Below, piece after piece: positions 1 through 5,641 of a stretch of 5,676 bases of DNA. The translations under genes and the position numbers were made by a program. Location of the stretch: assembly GCA_900549895.1 (NCBI GenBank), contig URQG01000134.1, forward strand, positions 1 to 5,676, given 5' to 3'. Below the pieces are notes generated by a model. That model saw only the letters and a program-made list of their open reading frames with translations, was not told where the DNA came from and made no database searches. How positions within the stretch are numbered: position 1 is the first letter of the stretch; every line of letters starts with the position of its first letter. The stretch is from an uncultured Lachnobacterium sp. (GTDB taxonomy: Bacteria; Bacillota; Clostridia; Lachnospirales; Lachnospiraceae).

Positions 1-49
1 ACGAGATTACTACGCGTCTCGTGGGCTCGGAGATGTGTATAAGAGACAG
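1..49 (+). other. Nextera (Tn5) sequencing adapter with i7 index, not genomic DNA
   Basis: The bases read as the end of the Illumina P7 primer (ACGAGAT, 1-7), an 8-base index (TACTACGC, 8-15), the Nextera read-2 transposase sequence beginning GTCTCGTGGGCTCGG (16-30), and the 19-bp Tn5 mosaic end AGATGTGTATAAGAGACAG (31-49). The order and spacing are exactly those of a Nextera library molecule. From memory the index matches the i7 adapter N719. Genomic sequence therefore starts at base 50. This is library carry-over at a contig end, not a natural transposon end, and it should be trimmed. Confidence 0.98.
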
Positions 50-133
50 GTTTAAAAGTACAACCTCCTTGGTTCTCGCATAGATATCAAGTTCCGGTGC
101 ATTAAAATCTGCGATTCTGATCTGATTTATCAT
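50..133 (-). CDS. N-terminus of a probable TrmH-family RNA methyltransferase, truncated by the contig end
   Basis: Twenty-eight open codons run from an ATG at 133 to the adapter junction at base 50, with the remainder missing. The peptide begins MINQIRIADF and continues with NAPELDIYARTKEVVLLN. The pattern 'D-F-x-A-P-E-L-D-x-Y-A-R' followed by a Leu-Leu-Asn-like helix resembles the start of SpoU/TrmH-type RNA 2'-O-ribose methyltransferases of Clostridia. The SAM-binding knot domain lies beyond the cut, so the family call rests on a short N-terminal resemblance only. The ATG is one base past the TAG stop of the symporter gene, which implies co-transcription and probable translational coupling. 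No good Shine-Dalgarno site is visible close to this ATG: a GGAG lies about 17 bases upstream, inside the symporter's last codons. The alternative is an unrelated hypothetical protein. Confidence 0.5.
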
Positions 134-134
134 A

Positions 135-1562
135 CTATTCTTTATATTCTCCGGACTTATGTCTCCTGAAGAAGTCCTTTGTCTCCTTTGCGACAACACC
201 GCTTAACGCGAATAACGCGATCATATTTGGGATTGCCATCAATCCGTTAAAGATATCCGCGATCGTCCATACGGCACTAACCGTCATGTATGGTCCGATA
301 AATACCGCAAGAATGTAAATCCAACGATAGATTTTCACGTGCTTCATATTACCGCCGCTTAAATATTCAAGACAGCGCTCACTGTAATAATCCCATCCGA
401 GAATGGTTGTGAACGCGAAGAATACAAGACAAATCATCAGAACGAACGATGATACAACAGGCGGGAACGGGAGTCCCTGCTGAAACGCATAGGTTGTCAC
501 ACCGACACCTTCGAGTCCATCTACCTGCCATGCACCGGTCAGAACGATGGACAGACCGGTCAGTGTACAGATAACGATCGTATCAATAAAGGTTCCGGTC
601 ATGCTGACAAGTCCCTGACGAACAGGCTCCTTTGTCTGTGCTGCTGCAGCAGCGATCGGCGCACTACCAAGACCTGCCTCGTTGGAGAAGATACCGCGGG
701 CAATACCTTTCTGCATCGCTACAATCATACTTCCAACGATACCACCGGTGATAGCCTTAGGATTAAATGCAGCTTCTACGATCATAACAACAGCTGCCGG
801 TACTTCCTTAATATTAAAAATAACCAACAGCACTGCAAACACAAAATAAATAATCGCCATAAACGGTACGATAACCTGACTGACACTTGCAATACGTTTT
901 ACCCCACCGATCAGTACGGCCGCAACACAGAATGCAAGAATCAGTGAAGCGATCACAACCGACCAGGAATACTCTCCAAGGAACGGAAGAATCTTTACGG
1001 TATGCGCATTGTTCGGATCAAAGAAATTGTTGATTGCACTGGCAATACCATTGACCTGTGAGAAAGTTCCGATTCCAAATAAACCTACACATACACCAAA
1101 GAACGCGAAAATCTTGGCAAGCCACTTCCACTTGCTTCCCATACCCTGCTCAATATAGTAGAATGGTCCACCAAGACTGTGTCCGTCCTTGGCGACTACA
1201 CGATACTTGACTGCCAGAAGACCTTCGGAATACTTGGTTGCCATACCAAGAAAAGCTGCCACGATCATCCAGAATAACGCGCCCGGGCCACCGGCACATA
1301 CAGCAGTCGCTACTCCGACGATATTACCGGTACCGATGGTTGCGCTCAAAGCCGTACATAACGCACCGAAACTTGAGATCTCGCCTTCTCCGCCTTCCTC
1401 GTTCTTCACCATCCACTTTAATGCAAGCGGAAGCTTACGGATCTGCAACAGCCCCAAACGAACCGTCAAAAGCAGACCTCCCGACAAAATCAGCACCATC
1501 AGCGGCACACCCCAGACAAAATCGTCCACTGCACCTAAAAAATTGTTGATTGCACTCCACAT
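135..1562 (-). CDS. AgcS-family sodium:alanine/glycine symporter
   Basis: This 475-aa integral membrane protein is expected to import alanine and/or glycine with Na+ (alanine or glycine:cation symporter family, LeuT-type fold, inner membrane). Family hallmarks are visible: GTGNIVGVATA at about residues 77-87 followed by GGPGALFWM (91-99) in the unwound-helix substrate region, GGPFYYIEQGMG (131-142), KGIARGIFSNEAGLGSAP (285-302), the GTFIDT block near 323-328, LGWDYYSERC (388-397) and AIPNMIAL (443-450). About ten to eleven hydrophobic segments are seen, and the length is normal for the family. The ATG at 1562 fits the usual N-terminus (x-INNFLGAVDDFVWG-x-P) and has a GAGAGGTAGG Shine-Dalgarno region (1571-1580) 8 bases upstream. 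A tandem glycine riboswitch lies in its 5' leader, which favours glycine as a physiological substrate. The gene ends one base before the next one starts. It looks intact; which of glycine or alanine is preferred cannot be read from sequence. Confidence 0.96.
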   Translation of the reverse strand: MWSAINNFLGAVDDFVWGVPLMVLILSGGLLLTVRLGLLQIRKLPLALKWMVKNEEGGEGEISSFGALCTALSATIGTGNIVGVATAVCAGGPGALFWMIVAAFLGMATKYSEGLLAVKYRVVAKDGHSLGGPFYYIEQGMGSKWKWLAKIFAFFGVCVGLFGIGTFSQVNGIASAINNFFDPNNAHTVKILPFLGEYSWSVVIASLILAFCVAAVLIGGVKRIASVSQVIVPFMAIIYFVFAVLLVIFNIKEVPAAVVMIVEAAFNPKAITGGIVGSMIVAMQKGIARGIFSNEAGLGSAPIAAAAAQTKEPVRQGLVSMTGTFIDTIVICTLTGLSIVLTGAWQVDGLEGVGVTTYAFQQGLPFPPVVSSFVLMICLVFFAFTTILGWDYYSERCLEYLSGGNMKHVKIYRWIYILAVFIGPYMTVSAVWTIADIFNGLMAIPNMIALFALSGVVAKETKDFFRRHKSGEYKE

Positions 1563-1566
1563 TGTT

Positions 1567-1605
1567 CTATCCTACCTCTCGTTTCAGATTGTAAATTGTC
1601 AGCAT
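1567..1605 (-). other. possible 12-codon leader ORF just upstream of the symporter
   Basis: An ATG at 1605 opens a short frame encoding MLTIYNLKREVG and stopping with TAG at 1567-1569, four bases before the symporter ATG. A GGGAG motif (1613-1617) sits 7 bases upstream of this ATG, an ideal Shine-Dalgarno placement. The symporter's own Shine-Dalgarno region (1571-1580) lies within the last codons of the mini-ORF, so translating it would bring a terminating ribosome onto the symporter start. The peptide has a single Gly codon and no run of Gly or Ala codons, so it is not a classical attenuator peptide. A frame this short can arise by chance. Confidence 0.2.
1571..1580 (-). promoter_or_regulatory. 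ribosome binding site of the symporter gene
   Basis: On the minus strand this reads GAGAGGTAGG, ending 8 bases before the ATG at 1562. Both GAGAGG and AGGTAGG could pair with the 16S anti-Shine-Dalgarno sequence. It supports the chosen start. Confidence 0.7.
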
Positions 1606-1664
1606 TTCTAAACTCCCGGATAAAATAAGATACGAAATAGAACTCCAGATTATGAACAAAATAG

Positions 1665-1685
1665 AGTGGATAACATATGTCCACT
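1665..1685 (-). other. hairpin in the symporter leader, weak terminator-like
   Basis: AGTGGA (minus-strand 5' arm, 1680-1685) pairs with TCCACT (1665-1670) around a 9-base loop. On the minus strand it is followed by CTATTTTG, a short broken U-run. It lies about 60 bases downstream of the riboswitch and 100 bases before the start codon, so it could be part of the expression platform. The 6-bp stem and interrupted U-tract make it a poor intrinsic terminator. Confidence 0.3.
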
Positions 1686-1715
1686 AAGAGATTCCCGTGC
1701 ACATCACACGAAAAT

Positions 1716-1745
1716 GAAGATATTGATAAGTATTAAGATATCTTC
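1716..1745 (-). promoter_or_regulatory. hairpin directly downstream of the glycine aptamers, candidate expression platform
   Basis: On the minus strand GAAGATAT (1738-1745) and ATATCTTC (1716-1723) form a perfect 8-bp stem around a 14-base loop, followed by ATTTTCG. The 5' arm shares two bases (1744-1745) with the presumed 3' strand of helix P1 of the second aptamer (AGAGA, 1744-1748), so ligand-stabilised P1 and this hairpin would compete at their edges. The stem is AT-rich and the U-tract is only four bases, so intrinsic termination is plausible but not convincing. The direction of control (on or off with glycine) cannot be decided by eye. Confidence 0.45.
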
Positions 1746-1912
1746 TCTGTCCTGTTGCCTGAGAGATTCATACGTCTTACGTATGTTGCACCTTCGGCCC
1801 CCGTTCTTAACGGGTGTCTCCAGAGAGTCGATCCATTTACAGTTGCACCGATTCGACCGGCACCTGAGAGTTTTACTCCTTCGGTAGACTTTCGTCGTTT
1901 TCCTGCAAACTT
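1745..1912 (-). ncRNA. tandem glycine riboswitch (two aptamers)
   Basis: Two copies of the glycine-aptamer core occur in series on the minus strand. The first aptamer has ACCGAAGG (1878-1885) and CTCTCAGG (1863-1870). It is closed by a 7-bp P1 helix, TTTGCAG (1903-1909) with CTGTAAA (1836-1842), and includes a GAC-GAAA-GTC hairpin. The second has GGAGA, CCGAAGG (1791-1797), CTCTCAGG (1758-1765) and GGACAGAG (1745-1752). It also has two strong stem-loops, CCCGTT/AACGGG (1800-1814) and CATACGT/ACGTATG (1769-1785). These motifs and their order are diagnostic of the gcvT-type glycine riboswitch. The downstream gene is an amino-acid symporter rather than the glycine cleavage operon. Family knowledge: glycine riboswitches upstream of AgcS transporters have been reported as off-switches in other bacteria, whereas gcvT ones are usually on-switches. 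In the first aptamer the 5' strand reads GGAAAAC where GGAGAG is typical, so its P2 pairing looks weaker. Confidence 0.95.
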
Positions 1913-1933
1913 CGTCTCGAAATTGCTTTATAT

Positions 1934-1965
1934 ATTATAGTAGCGTGTAAAATTACTTCCGTCAA
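1934..1965 (-). promoter_or_regulatory. sigma-A-type promoter for the riboswitch-symporter transcript
   Basis: On the minus strand a -35 element TTGACG (1960-1965) is followed after 17 bases by TACTAT (1937-1942), overlapped by a perfect TATAAT (1934-1939) at a 20-base spacing. Transcription would start near 1930, about 20 bases before the first aptamer helix, giving a leader of roughly 370 bases. The position is exactly what the riboswitch requires. Confidence 0.75.
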
Positions 1966-2013
1966 CTGTTTTGTTTTACGCTTTACCAAAGCAGTGTATT
2001 ATTATTACTAATA
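1966..2013. other. AT-rich spacer after the MATE gene, no clear terminator
   Basis: This stretch separates the MATE stop codon from the riboswitch promoter. It holds AT-rich repeats (ATTATTATTACTAATATTACTT) broken by a small GCTTT-ACC-AAAGC hairpin (1980-1992). On the minus strand that hairpin is followed by GTAAAAC, not a U-tract, so I do not call it a terminator. Read-through from the MATE gene into the riboswitch cannot be excluded. Confidence 0.4.
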
Positions 2014-3369
2014 TTACTTATTAACACCGATGCATCGCTTTCGCACATACAGATAACAGATTACCTGCATCACGATCGTGATGATCCACGATCCGGGATA
2101 AGAAATGAACAGGAAAAACAACGTACGGTTATGCGGGAAAAATTCATAGATCCACAAAATTCTCGTACCGACGGTTCCGATTACGGACAGTACCATCGGC
2201 ACCGCCGAATATCCCATTCCACGTAGCGCTCCCGGAAACAAATCCATGATACCACACAGGAAATACGGAATCGTTGTAATAGAAAGAATCTCCATTCCAC
2301 ATGAAATAACATCCGCCTCGCTCGTGTAGATACGCAGTATCTGCGGTCCGAACAGATAGCCGCAGCCTCCAAGCACACCTGCCACAACAACCGTTAACCC
2401 CAGACAATCCAAAAGCACGCGATCCATTCTCTTATACTTTCCGACTCCGTAATTCTGACTGGTAAAACTCATACATGCCTGTGTCACTGCATTAACCGAC
2501 ACATAAAGGAACCCAAGCAGATTATTGGCCGCCGTATATCCGGCCATCGCAGTCGCCCCAAACGAATTGACGGATGATTGCAGCAAAACATTGGAAAAGT
2601 TAATAACCGTACTCTGGATTCCCGCCGGAACACCGACCTGAAAGATTTGCTTTACATAAACACCTTTGATTGCAAGCTTGTCAAAATGCAGCTGGTAACT
2701 GCTTTCTGTCTTACACAGACAGCGAAGTACCAACACGCATGATATAAACTGCGACATTACCGTTCCGATTGCGACACCGGCAACACCAAGGTTAAAAACA
2801 ATGACAAGTATCATGTTCAGTATCGCATTGGACACACCTGAAATAATCAAAAACAAAAGAGGCCGCTTCGTATCACCCACCGCACGCAGGATTGCCGCAC
2901 CGTAGTTATACAGCATAAAAAACGGCATTCCCATAAAATAAATCCGCATATAAAGCGTCGATAAGTCAATGACATTATCTGGCGTATCCATCAGCTGTAA
3001 CGCGCCTTTTGCAAAAATCACGCCCACGATTGCCATCGCTACGCCACTGATCAAGGCCAACATGATCGAAGTGTGGACCGTCTCCGACATCTCCTTATCC
3101 CGTCCGGCAGCGTAAAAACGTGCCGCAAGAACATTTGCACCAAGCGAAATTCCAATAAACAAATTGGTAAATACTGCGATAAGAGCTGTCGTGGAGCCAA
3201 CCGCCGCAAGCGCCTCCTGACCACTGAAATGTCCCACGACGACAAGATCCACCGCATTAAACATCAGCTGCAGAATTCCGGATAACATGAGTGGCAGTGC
3301 AAACGAAATCAATTTGTCCATAATAGATCCATTGCACATATCAATTTCATATTTATTTTTCTTCAACAT
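2014..3369 (-). CDS. MATE-family multidrug/cation efflux transporter
   Basis: This 451-aa polytopic membrane protein has the two-fold repeat of six helices typical of MATE (multidrug and toxic compound extrusion) exporters, which expel cationic compounds using a Na+ or H+ gradient. The N-half opens with LPLMLSGILQLMFNAVDLVVVGHFSG (residues 25-50, quoted here only as a span: key residues are Pro26, the Asn-Ala-Val-Asp at 38-41 and Gly46). GDTKRP follows at 165-170, then the NAILNMILVIVFNLGVAGVA helix (181-200). The C-half repeats the pattern with GVPAGIQSTVINFSN (246-260), NYGVGKYKRMDR (306-317) and GALRGMGYS (380-388). Length is normal. The ATG at 3369 has only a modest GGAAG site 5 bases upstream; residues Met11 and Met17 are possible later starts, but the KYEIDMCNG lead-in is common in clostridial members. 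Substrate is unknown; no regulator gene is adjacent. Confidence 0.93.
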   Translation of the reverse strand: MLKKNKYEIDMCNGSIMDKLISFALPLMLSGILQLMFNAVDLVVVGHFSGQEALAAVGSTTALIAVFTNLFIGISLGANVLAARFYAAGRDKEMSETVHTSIMLALISGVAMAIVGVIFAKGALQLMDTPDNVIDLSTLYMRIYFMGMPFFMLYNYGAAILRAVGDTKRPLLFLIISGVSNAILNMILVIVFNLGVAGVAIGTVMSQFISCVLVLRCLCKTESSYQLHFDKLAIKGVYVKQIFQVGVPAGIQSTVINFSNVLLQSSVNSFGATAMAGYTAANNLLGFLYVSVNAVTQACMSFTSQNYGVGKYKRMDRVLLDCLGLTVVVAGVLGGCGYLFGPQILRIYTSEADVISCGMEILSITTIPYFLCGIMDLFPGALRGMGYSAVPMVLSVIGTVGTRILWIYEFFPHNRTLFFLFISYPGSWIITIVMQVICYLYVRKRCIGVNK

Positions 3370-3453
3370 CTACACTTCCATTCTAACTTCAAAATTTGCG
3401 GGAACAATGAACAATCATGATTCTCCCACATCACACACAATGATACATAAGCA

Positions 3454-3473
3454 GAGCGCCCTGTCGGGCGCTC
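3454..3473 (-). terminator. GC-rich hairpin between galM and the MATE gene, probable galM terminator
   Basis: GAGCGCCC (3454-3461) and GGGCGCTC (3466-3473) form a perfect 8-bp stem with a 4-base loop, starting 15 bases past the galM stop. On the minus strand it is followed by TGCTTATGTATC, which is T-rich but lacks a continuous U-run. It probably ends or attenuates galM transcription and separates it from the MATE gene. The remaining part of this 118-base gap shows no convincing promoter. Confidence 0.55.
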
Positions 3474-3487
3474 CGGATGATGGAATC

Positions 3488-4531
3488 TTACATATGATAA
3501 AAATGATACTTTGTTTCCGAATGATACTCTGTATTTGCAGGTACGACCGGAGACGGAAAATTCTTTTCATTTACCGCATTCGGATAGAACTGTGACTCAA
3601 GGCAGAATCCATGGCGATCACCATAAGTCACACCGCCTTTGCCGGTCTGTGTTCCGATAAAATTACCCGCATAAAACTGCACGCCACAGCAATCTGTATA
3701 CGCATCCATGGCAATACCGCTCGCATCACACTCCGCCTTTGCCATCTGACGCATGGTTCCCGGCTTATCGGACAGTACATAATTATGATCGTATCCACCG
3801 GTATATTTCAACTGATCAAAATCCTCCCGGATATCCTGACCGATCGGTTTCATCGTTGTAAAATCCATCGGTGTTCCTGCTACCGGTACAATCTCTCCGG
3901 TCGGAATCGCATGGGAATCCACAACCGGTGTATAGGCATCCGCCATAATCTGTAACTTCTGATCTTCCATCACGCCGCTGTCATGTCCGGCAAGGTTGAA
4001 ATAACTGTGGTTTGTAAAATTCATAACCGTATCGGCATCCGCTTTTGCATCGTATGCGATATGGATCGTGTCCTCATCGTCCAATGTATAGGTTACGGTA
4101 ATATGCATATTTCCCGGAAATCCCTGTTCTTCCTGTGGACTGTAATGATAGAAGGAAACAAAATTGTCACCGCTCTCCTTCATCTCCCACATCAGATGAT
4201 GAAATCCGTTGCTTCCGCTGTGAAGACTGTTCTCGCCTTCGTTCGCCTCGATAACCCATTCCTTACCGCCAATCGTTGCTCGGGCACCTTTAATCCGGTT
4301 GCCGTTACGTCCGATTGTTGCTCCGAAGCAGCTCGTCCCTTTCTCGTATGCACCCGCATCATCATAACCGAGCACCATATCACACAATTTTCCCTCTTTA
4401 TCTGCATAAAGAACTGATACCAGAGTTGCCCCAAAGTCTGTCACTTTCACTACTGTATGATTTTTATTCTCCAATGTATAAAGAGTTGCTTTAACCCCAC
4501 CCGCCGTTGTTCCAAAAGATTCTGTTTTCAT
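3488..4531 (-). CDS. galM: aldose 1-epimerase (mutarotase)
   Basis: The 347-aa cytoplasmic enzyme interconverts the alpha and beta anomers of glucose and galactose, feeding the Leloir pathway. With the ATG at 4531 as residue 1, the family's active-site residues are in place. They are Arg75 in GRNGNRI (74-80), His104 in NSLHSGSNGF, the catalytic acid His175 in NFTNHSYFNL, the substrate-binding Asp248 in YDHNYVL, and the catalytic base Glu312 in CLESQFYPNA. Length matches the usual 340-350. The frame stays open to 4570, but the start at 4531 is preferred: it has an AGGGGG site 7 bases upstream, and the extra 13 residues (MRSKSKF...) would run into the promoter-region inverted repeat and match nothing in the family. 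No other galactose genes are visible, so it may be a stand-alone mutarotase. A related acyl-sugar or maltose epimerase specificity cannot be excluded. Confidence 0.95.
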   Translation of the reverse strand: MKTESFGTTAGGVKATLYTLENKNHTVVKVTDFGATLVSVLYADKEGKLCDMVLGYDDAGAYEKGTSCFGATIGRNGNRIKGARATIGGKEWVIEANEGENSLHSGSNGFHHLMWEMKESGDNFVSFYHYSPQEEQGFPGNMHITVTYTLDDEDTIHIAYDAKADADTVMNFTNHSYFNLAGHDSGVMEDQKLQIMADAYTPVVDSHAIPTGEIVPVAGTPMDFTTMKPIGQDIREDFDQLKYTGGYDHNYVLSDKPGTMRQMAKAECDASGIAMDAYTDCCGVQFYAGNFIGTQTGKGGVTYGDRHGFCLESQFYPNAVNEKNFPSPVVPANTEYHSETKYHFYHM

Positions 4532-4538
4532 AAGTTTA

Positions 4539-4544
4539 CCCCCT
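4539..4544 (-). promoter_or_regulatory. ribosome binding site that fixes the galM start
   Basis: On the minus strand this is AGGGGG, separated by 7 bases (GTAAACTT region) from the ATG at 4531. The alternative ATG at 4570 has no comparable site, so this motif selects the shorter 347-residue product. Confidence 0.8.
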
Positions 4545-4554
4545 GAACGAAATT

Positions 4555-4588
4555 TAGACTTGGAACGCATCGAAACATTCCAAGTCTA
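4555..4588. repeat. 11-bp perfect inverted repeat upstream of galM
   Basis: TAGACTTGGAA (4555-4565) and TTCCAAGTCTA (4578-4588) are perfect inverted copies separated by 12 bases. The repeat abuts the candidate -10 box of galM (4588-4593) and covers the expected transcription start. That is the placement of a repressor operator; if transcription begins further upstream it would instead be a stable hairpin in the 5' leader. On the plus strand a short TTTT follows, but no plus-strand gene exists for it to terminate. Confidence 0.75.
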
Positions 4589-4616
4589 TTTTACACCAAA
4601 AATCCGGTTTCTTCCA
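4588..4616 (-). promoter_or_regulatory. candidate promoter of galM
   Basis: On the minus strand TGGAAG (4611-4616, a weak -35) is followed after 17 bases by TAAAAT (4588-4593, five of six matches to the -10 consensus). Transcription would start near 4581, about 50 bases before the galM ATG. The -10 is good and the -35 poor, which would suit an activated or regulated promoter. Confidence 0.4.
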
Positions 4617-4696
4617 TCTTTATTTACGAATATCTTTATTTTTCGTTTTATCTTTTACCATAAGGAAAAATCAGTTTCCAAAAAGAACGCTCCCTC

Positions 4697-5569
4697 CTAC
4701 AGCGGATCGACCGAGCAGCCGATTCCAAGACCATCCGGTCCGATATGGCAGGACAGCCCACATGACAATTCGTCACACCGAACCTCCATTCCCGGGAAAT
4801 TCTCCTTGATCTGGTTTACCCATTCTTCCGTCACTTCCGCGACACAGCTTGATGCCGCCAGAAGATGAACCTTGCCGGCATCATATGCCTTTTTGAATGT
4901 CGTCTCAAATTCCGTTTTCATCGCATCGATCATCGCCTTACGCGCATTTTTCATACCTCGACACTTCTGATAGACATCCAGTGTGCCGGTTGTAAACTTC
5001 ATCACGGGCTTAATATTGAGCACATTTGCAATTGTTGCCACACCAGCCTTAATCCGTCCGCCCTTCTTCAGATATTCAAGCGTGCTTAAGCCGACGTAAA
5101 TGATCATCTGTTCCTTCGTCTCCTCAAGCCGCTGCCTGATCTGCTCCGCGGTATATCCTGCCTTGATCATCTTTATCGCATCAAGAACCGATTGATGAAG
5201 CGGCGTCGCGCAACGTCCGTTGTCCACAACAAACACTCTGCCGTCATACGGCTCGTCCTGCGCCAAAGCCTGTGCCGTCATGCACGAGCCGCTGAGTCCG
5301 CTGCTGATTGGAATATAAACGATCTCATCGTATTCTGTGAGCATTGTATCCCACATCGCCATCACGTCCTGCGGCGATGGCTGCGAAGTTGCCACATCAA
5401 TGCCTTCCCGAAGCTTCCCGTAAAACTCGCTTCTTGTCATACTCACGCCTTCAAGGTGAAGGTCTCCATTCACAAGAAAAGGCATCGGAAGCACATAAAT
5501 ATGATTTTCCTGCGCCTCCTTCTCCAAAATACCACTGTGGCTGTCCGTCATAATTCCTATCTTCTTCAA
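4697..5569 (-). CDS. DegV family protein (fatty-acid-binding, FakB-like)
   Basis: This 290-aa soluble protein matches the two-domain DegV/EDD fold. Members bind a fatty acid and, as FakB, present it to the kinase FakA for phosphorylation and entry into phospholipid synthesis. Motifs in order are TDSHSG (8-13, usually TDS-x-x-D/S), ATSQPSPQDV (60-69), ISSGLSGSCMTAQ (88-100), VVDNGRC (114-120), LEYLKKGGRIKAG (164-176), the NVLNIKPVM block (182-190) and SCHIGPDGLGIGC (273-285). The Thr-Ser-Gln-Pro-Ser and Ser-Ser-Gly-Leu-Ser-Gly segments line the lipid pocket in known structures. Length is typical. The start is a TTG codon at 5567-5569, chosen because an AAGGGGG site lies 7 bases upstream and because KKIGIMTDS forms the first beta strand; the first ATG (codon 7) would destroy it. 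No fakA gene is in the window, and clostridia often carry several DegV paralogues, so its lipid specificity is unknown. Confidence 0.93.
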   Translation of the reverse strand: MKKIGIMTDSHSGILEKEAQENHIYVLPMPFLVNGDLHLEGVSMTRSEFYGKLREGIDVATSQPSPQDVMAMWDTMLTEYDEIVYIPISSGLSGSCMTAQALAQDEPYDGRVFVVDNGRCATPLHQSVLDAIKMIKAGYTAEQIRQRLEETKEQMIIYVGLSTLEYLKKGGRIKAGVATIANVLNIKPVMKFTTGTLDVYQKCRGMKNARKAMIDAMKTEFETTFKKAYDAGKVHLLAASSCVAEVTEEWVNQIKENFPGMEVRCDELSCGLSCHIGPDGLGIGCSVDPL

Positions 5570-5576
5570 ATTTCTG

Positions 5577-5583
5577 CCCCCTT
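5577..5583 (-). promoter_or_regulatory. ribosome binding site that fixes the TTG start of the DegV gene
   Basis: On the minus strand AAGGGGG lies 7 bases (CAGAAAT) before the TTG at 5569. No equally good site precedes the in-frame ATG at 5551. Confidence 0.75.
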
Positions 5584-5641
5584 ACTCATTGCATCTGTCA
5601 ATGTTCCACGATCAAACGATACTTATTTTATCCCAAAAGTG

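Noticed and set aside
31..49. Tn5 mosaic end, as a possible natural transposon boundary
   Set aside because: It is joined to Illumina-specific index and primer sequence at 1-30, so it comes from library preparation.
64..70. AAGGAGG on the minus strand inside the truncated gene, as a ribosome site for a further gene
   Set aside because: It falls in the coding frame and the sequence after it ends at the adapter before any properly spaced ATG or GTG; it cannot be evaluated.
1189..1611. 140-residue plus-strand open frame opposite the symporter
   Set aside because: It is antisense to a well-conserved gene, has low-complexity composition with no domain, and lacks a convincing ribosome site; it is a shadow of the real frame.
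1666..1940. Two short plus-strand frames (starting at 1666 and 1755) across the intergenic region
   Set aside because: They translate the reverse complement of the glycine riboswitch and its promoter; the RNA explanation is far stronger.
1980..1992. GCTTT-ACC-AAAGC hairpin as a MATE terminator
   Set aside because: The stem is only five base pairs and no T-run follows on either strand.
3380..3385. TAGAAT as a -10 box for the MATE gene
   Set aside because: Transcription would start about 4 bases before the ATG, removing the Shine-Dalgarno site, and there is no good -35 at the right distance.
3983..4417. 144-residue plus-strand open frame opposite galM
   Set aside because: It lies wholly within galM, whose active-site motifs are intact, and shows no recognisable motif of its own.
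4532..4570. N-terminal extension of galM to the ATG at 4570
   Set aside because: The extra 13 residues lack a ribosome site, fall in the inverted repeat, and are not expected in the family; the AGGGGG site supports the start at 4531.
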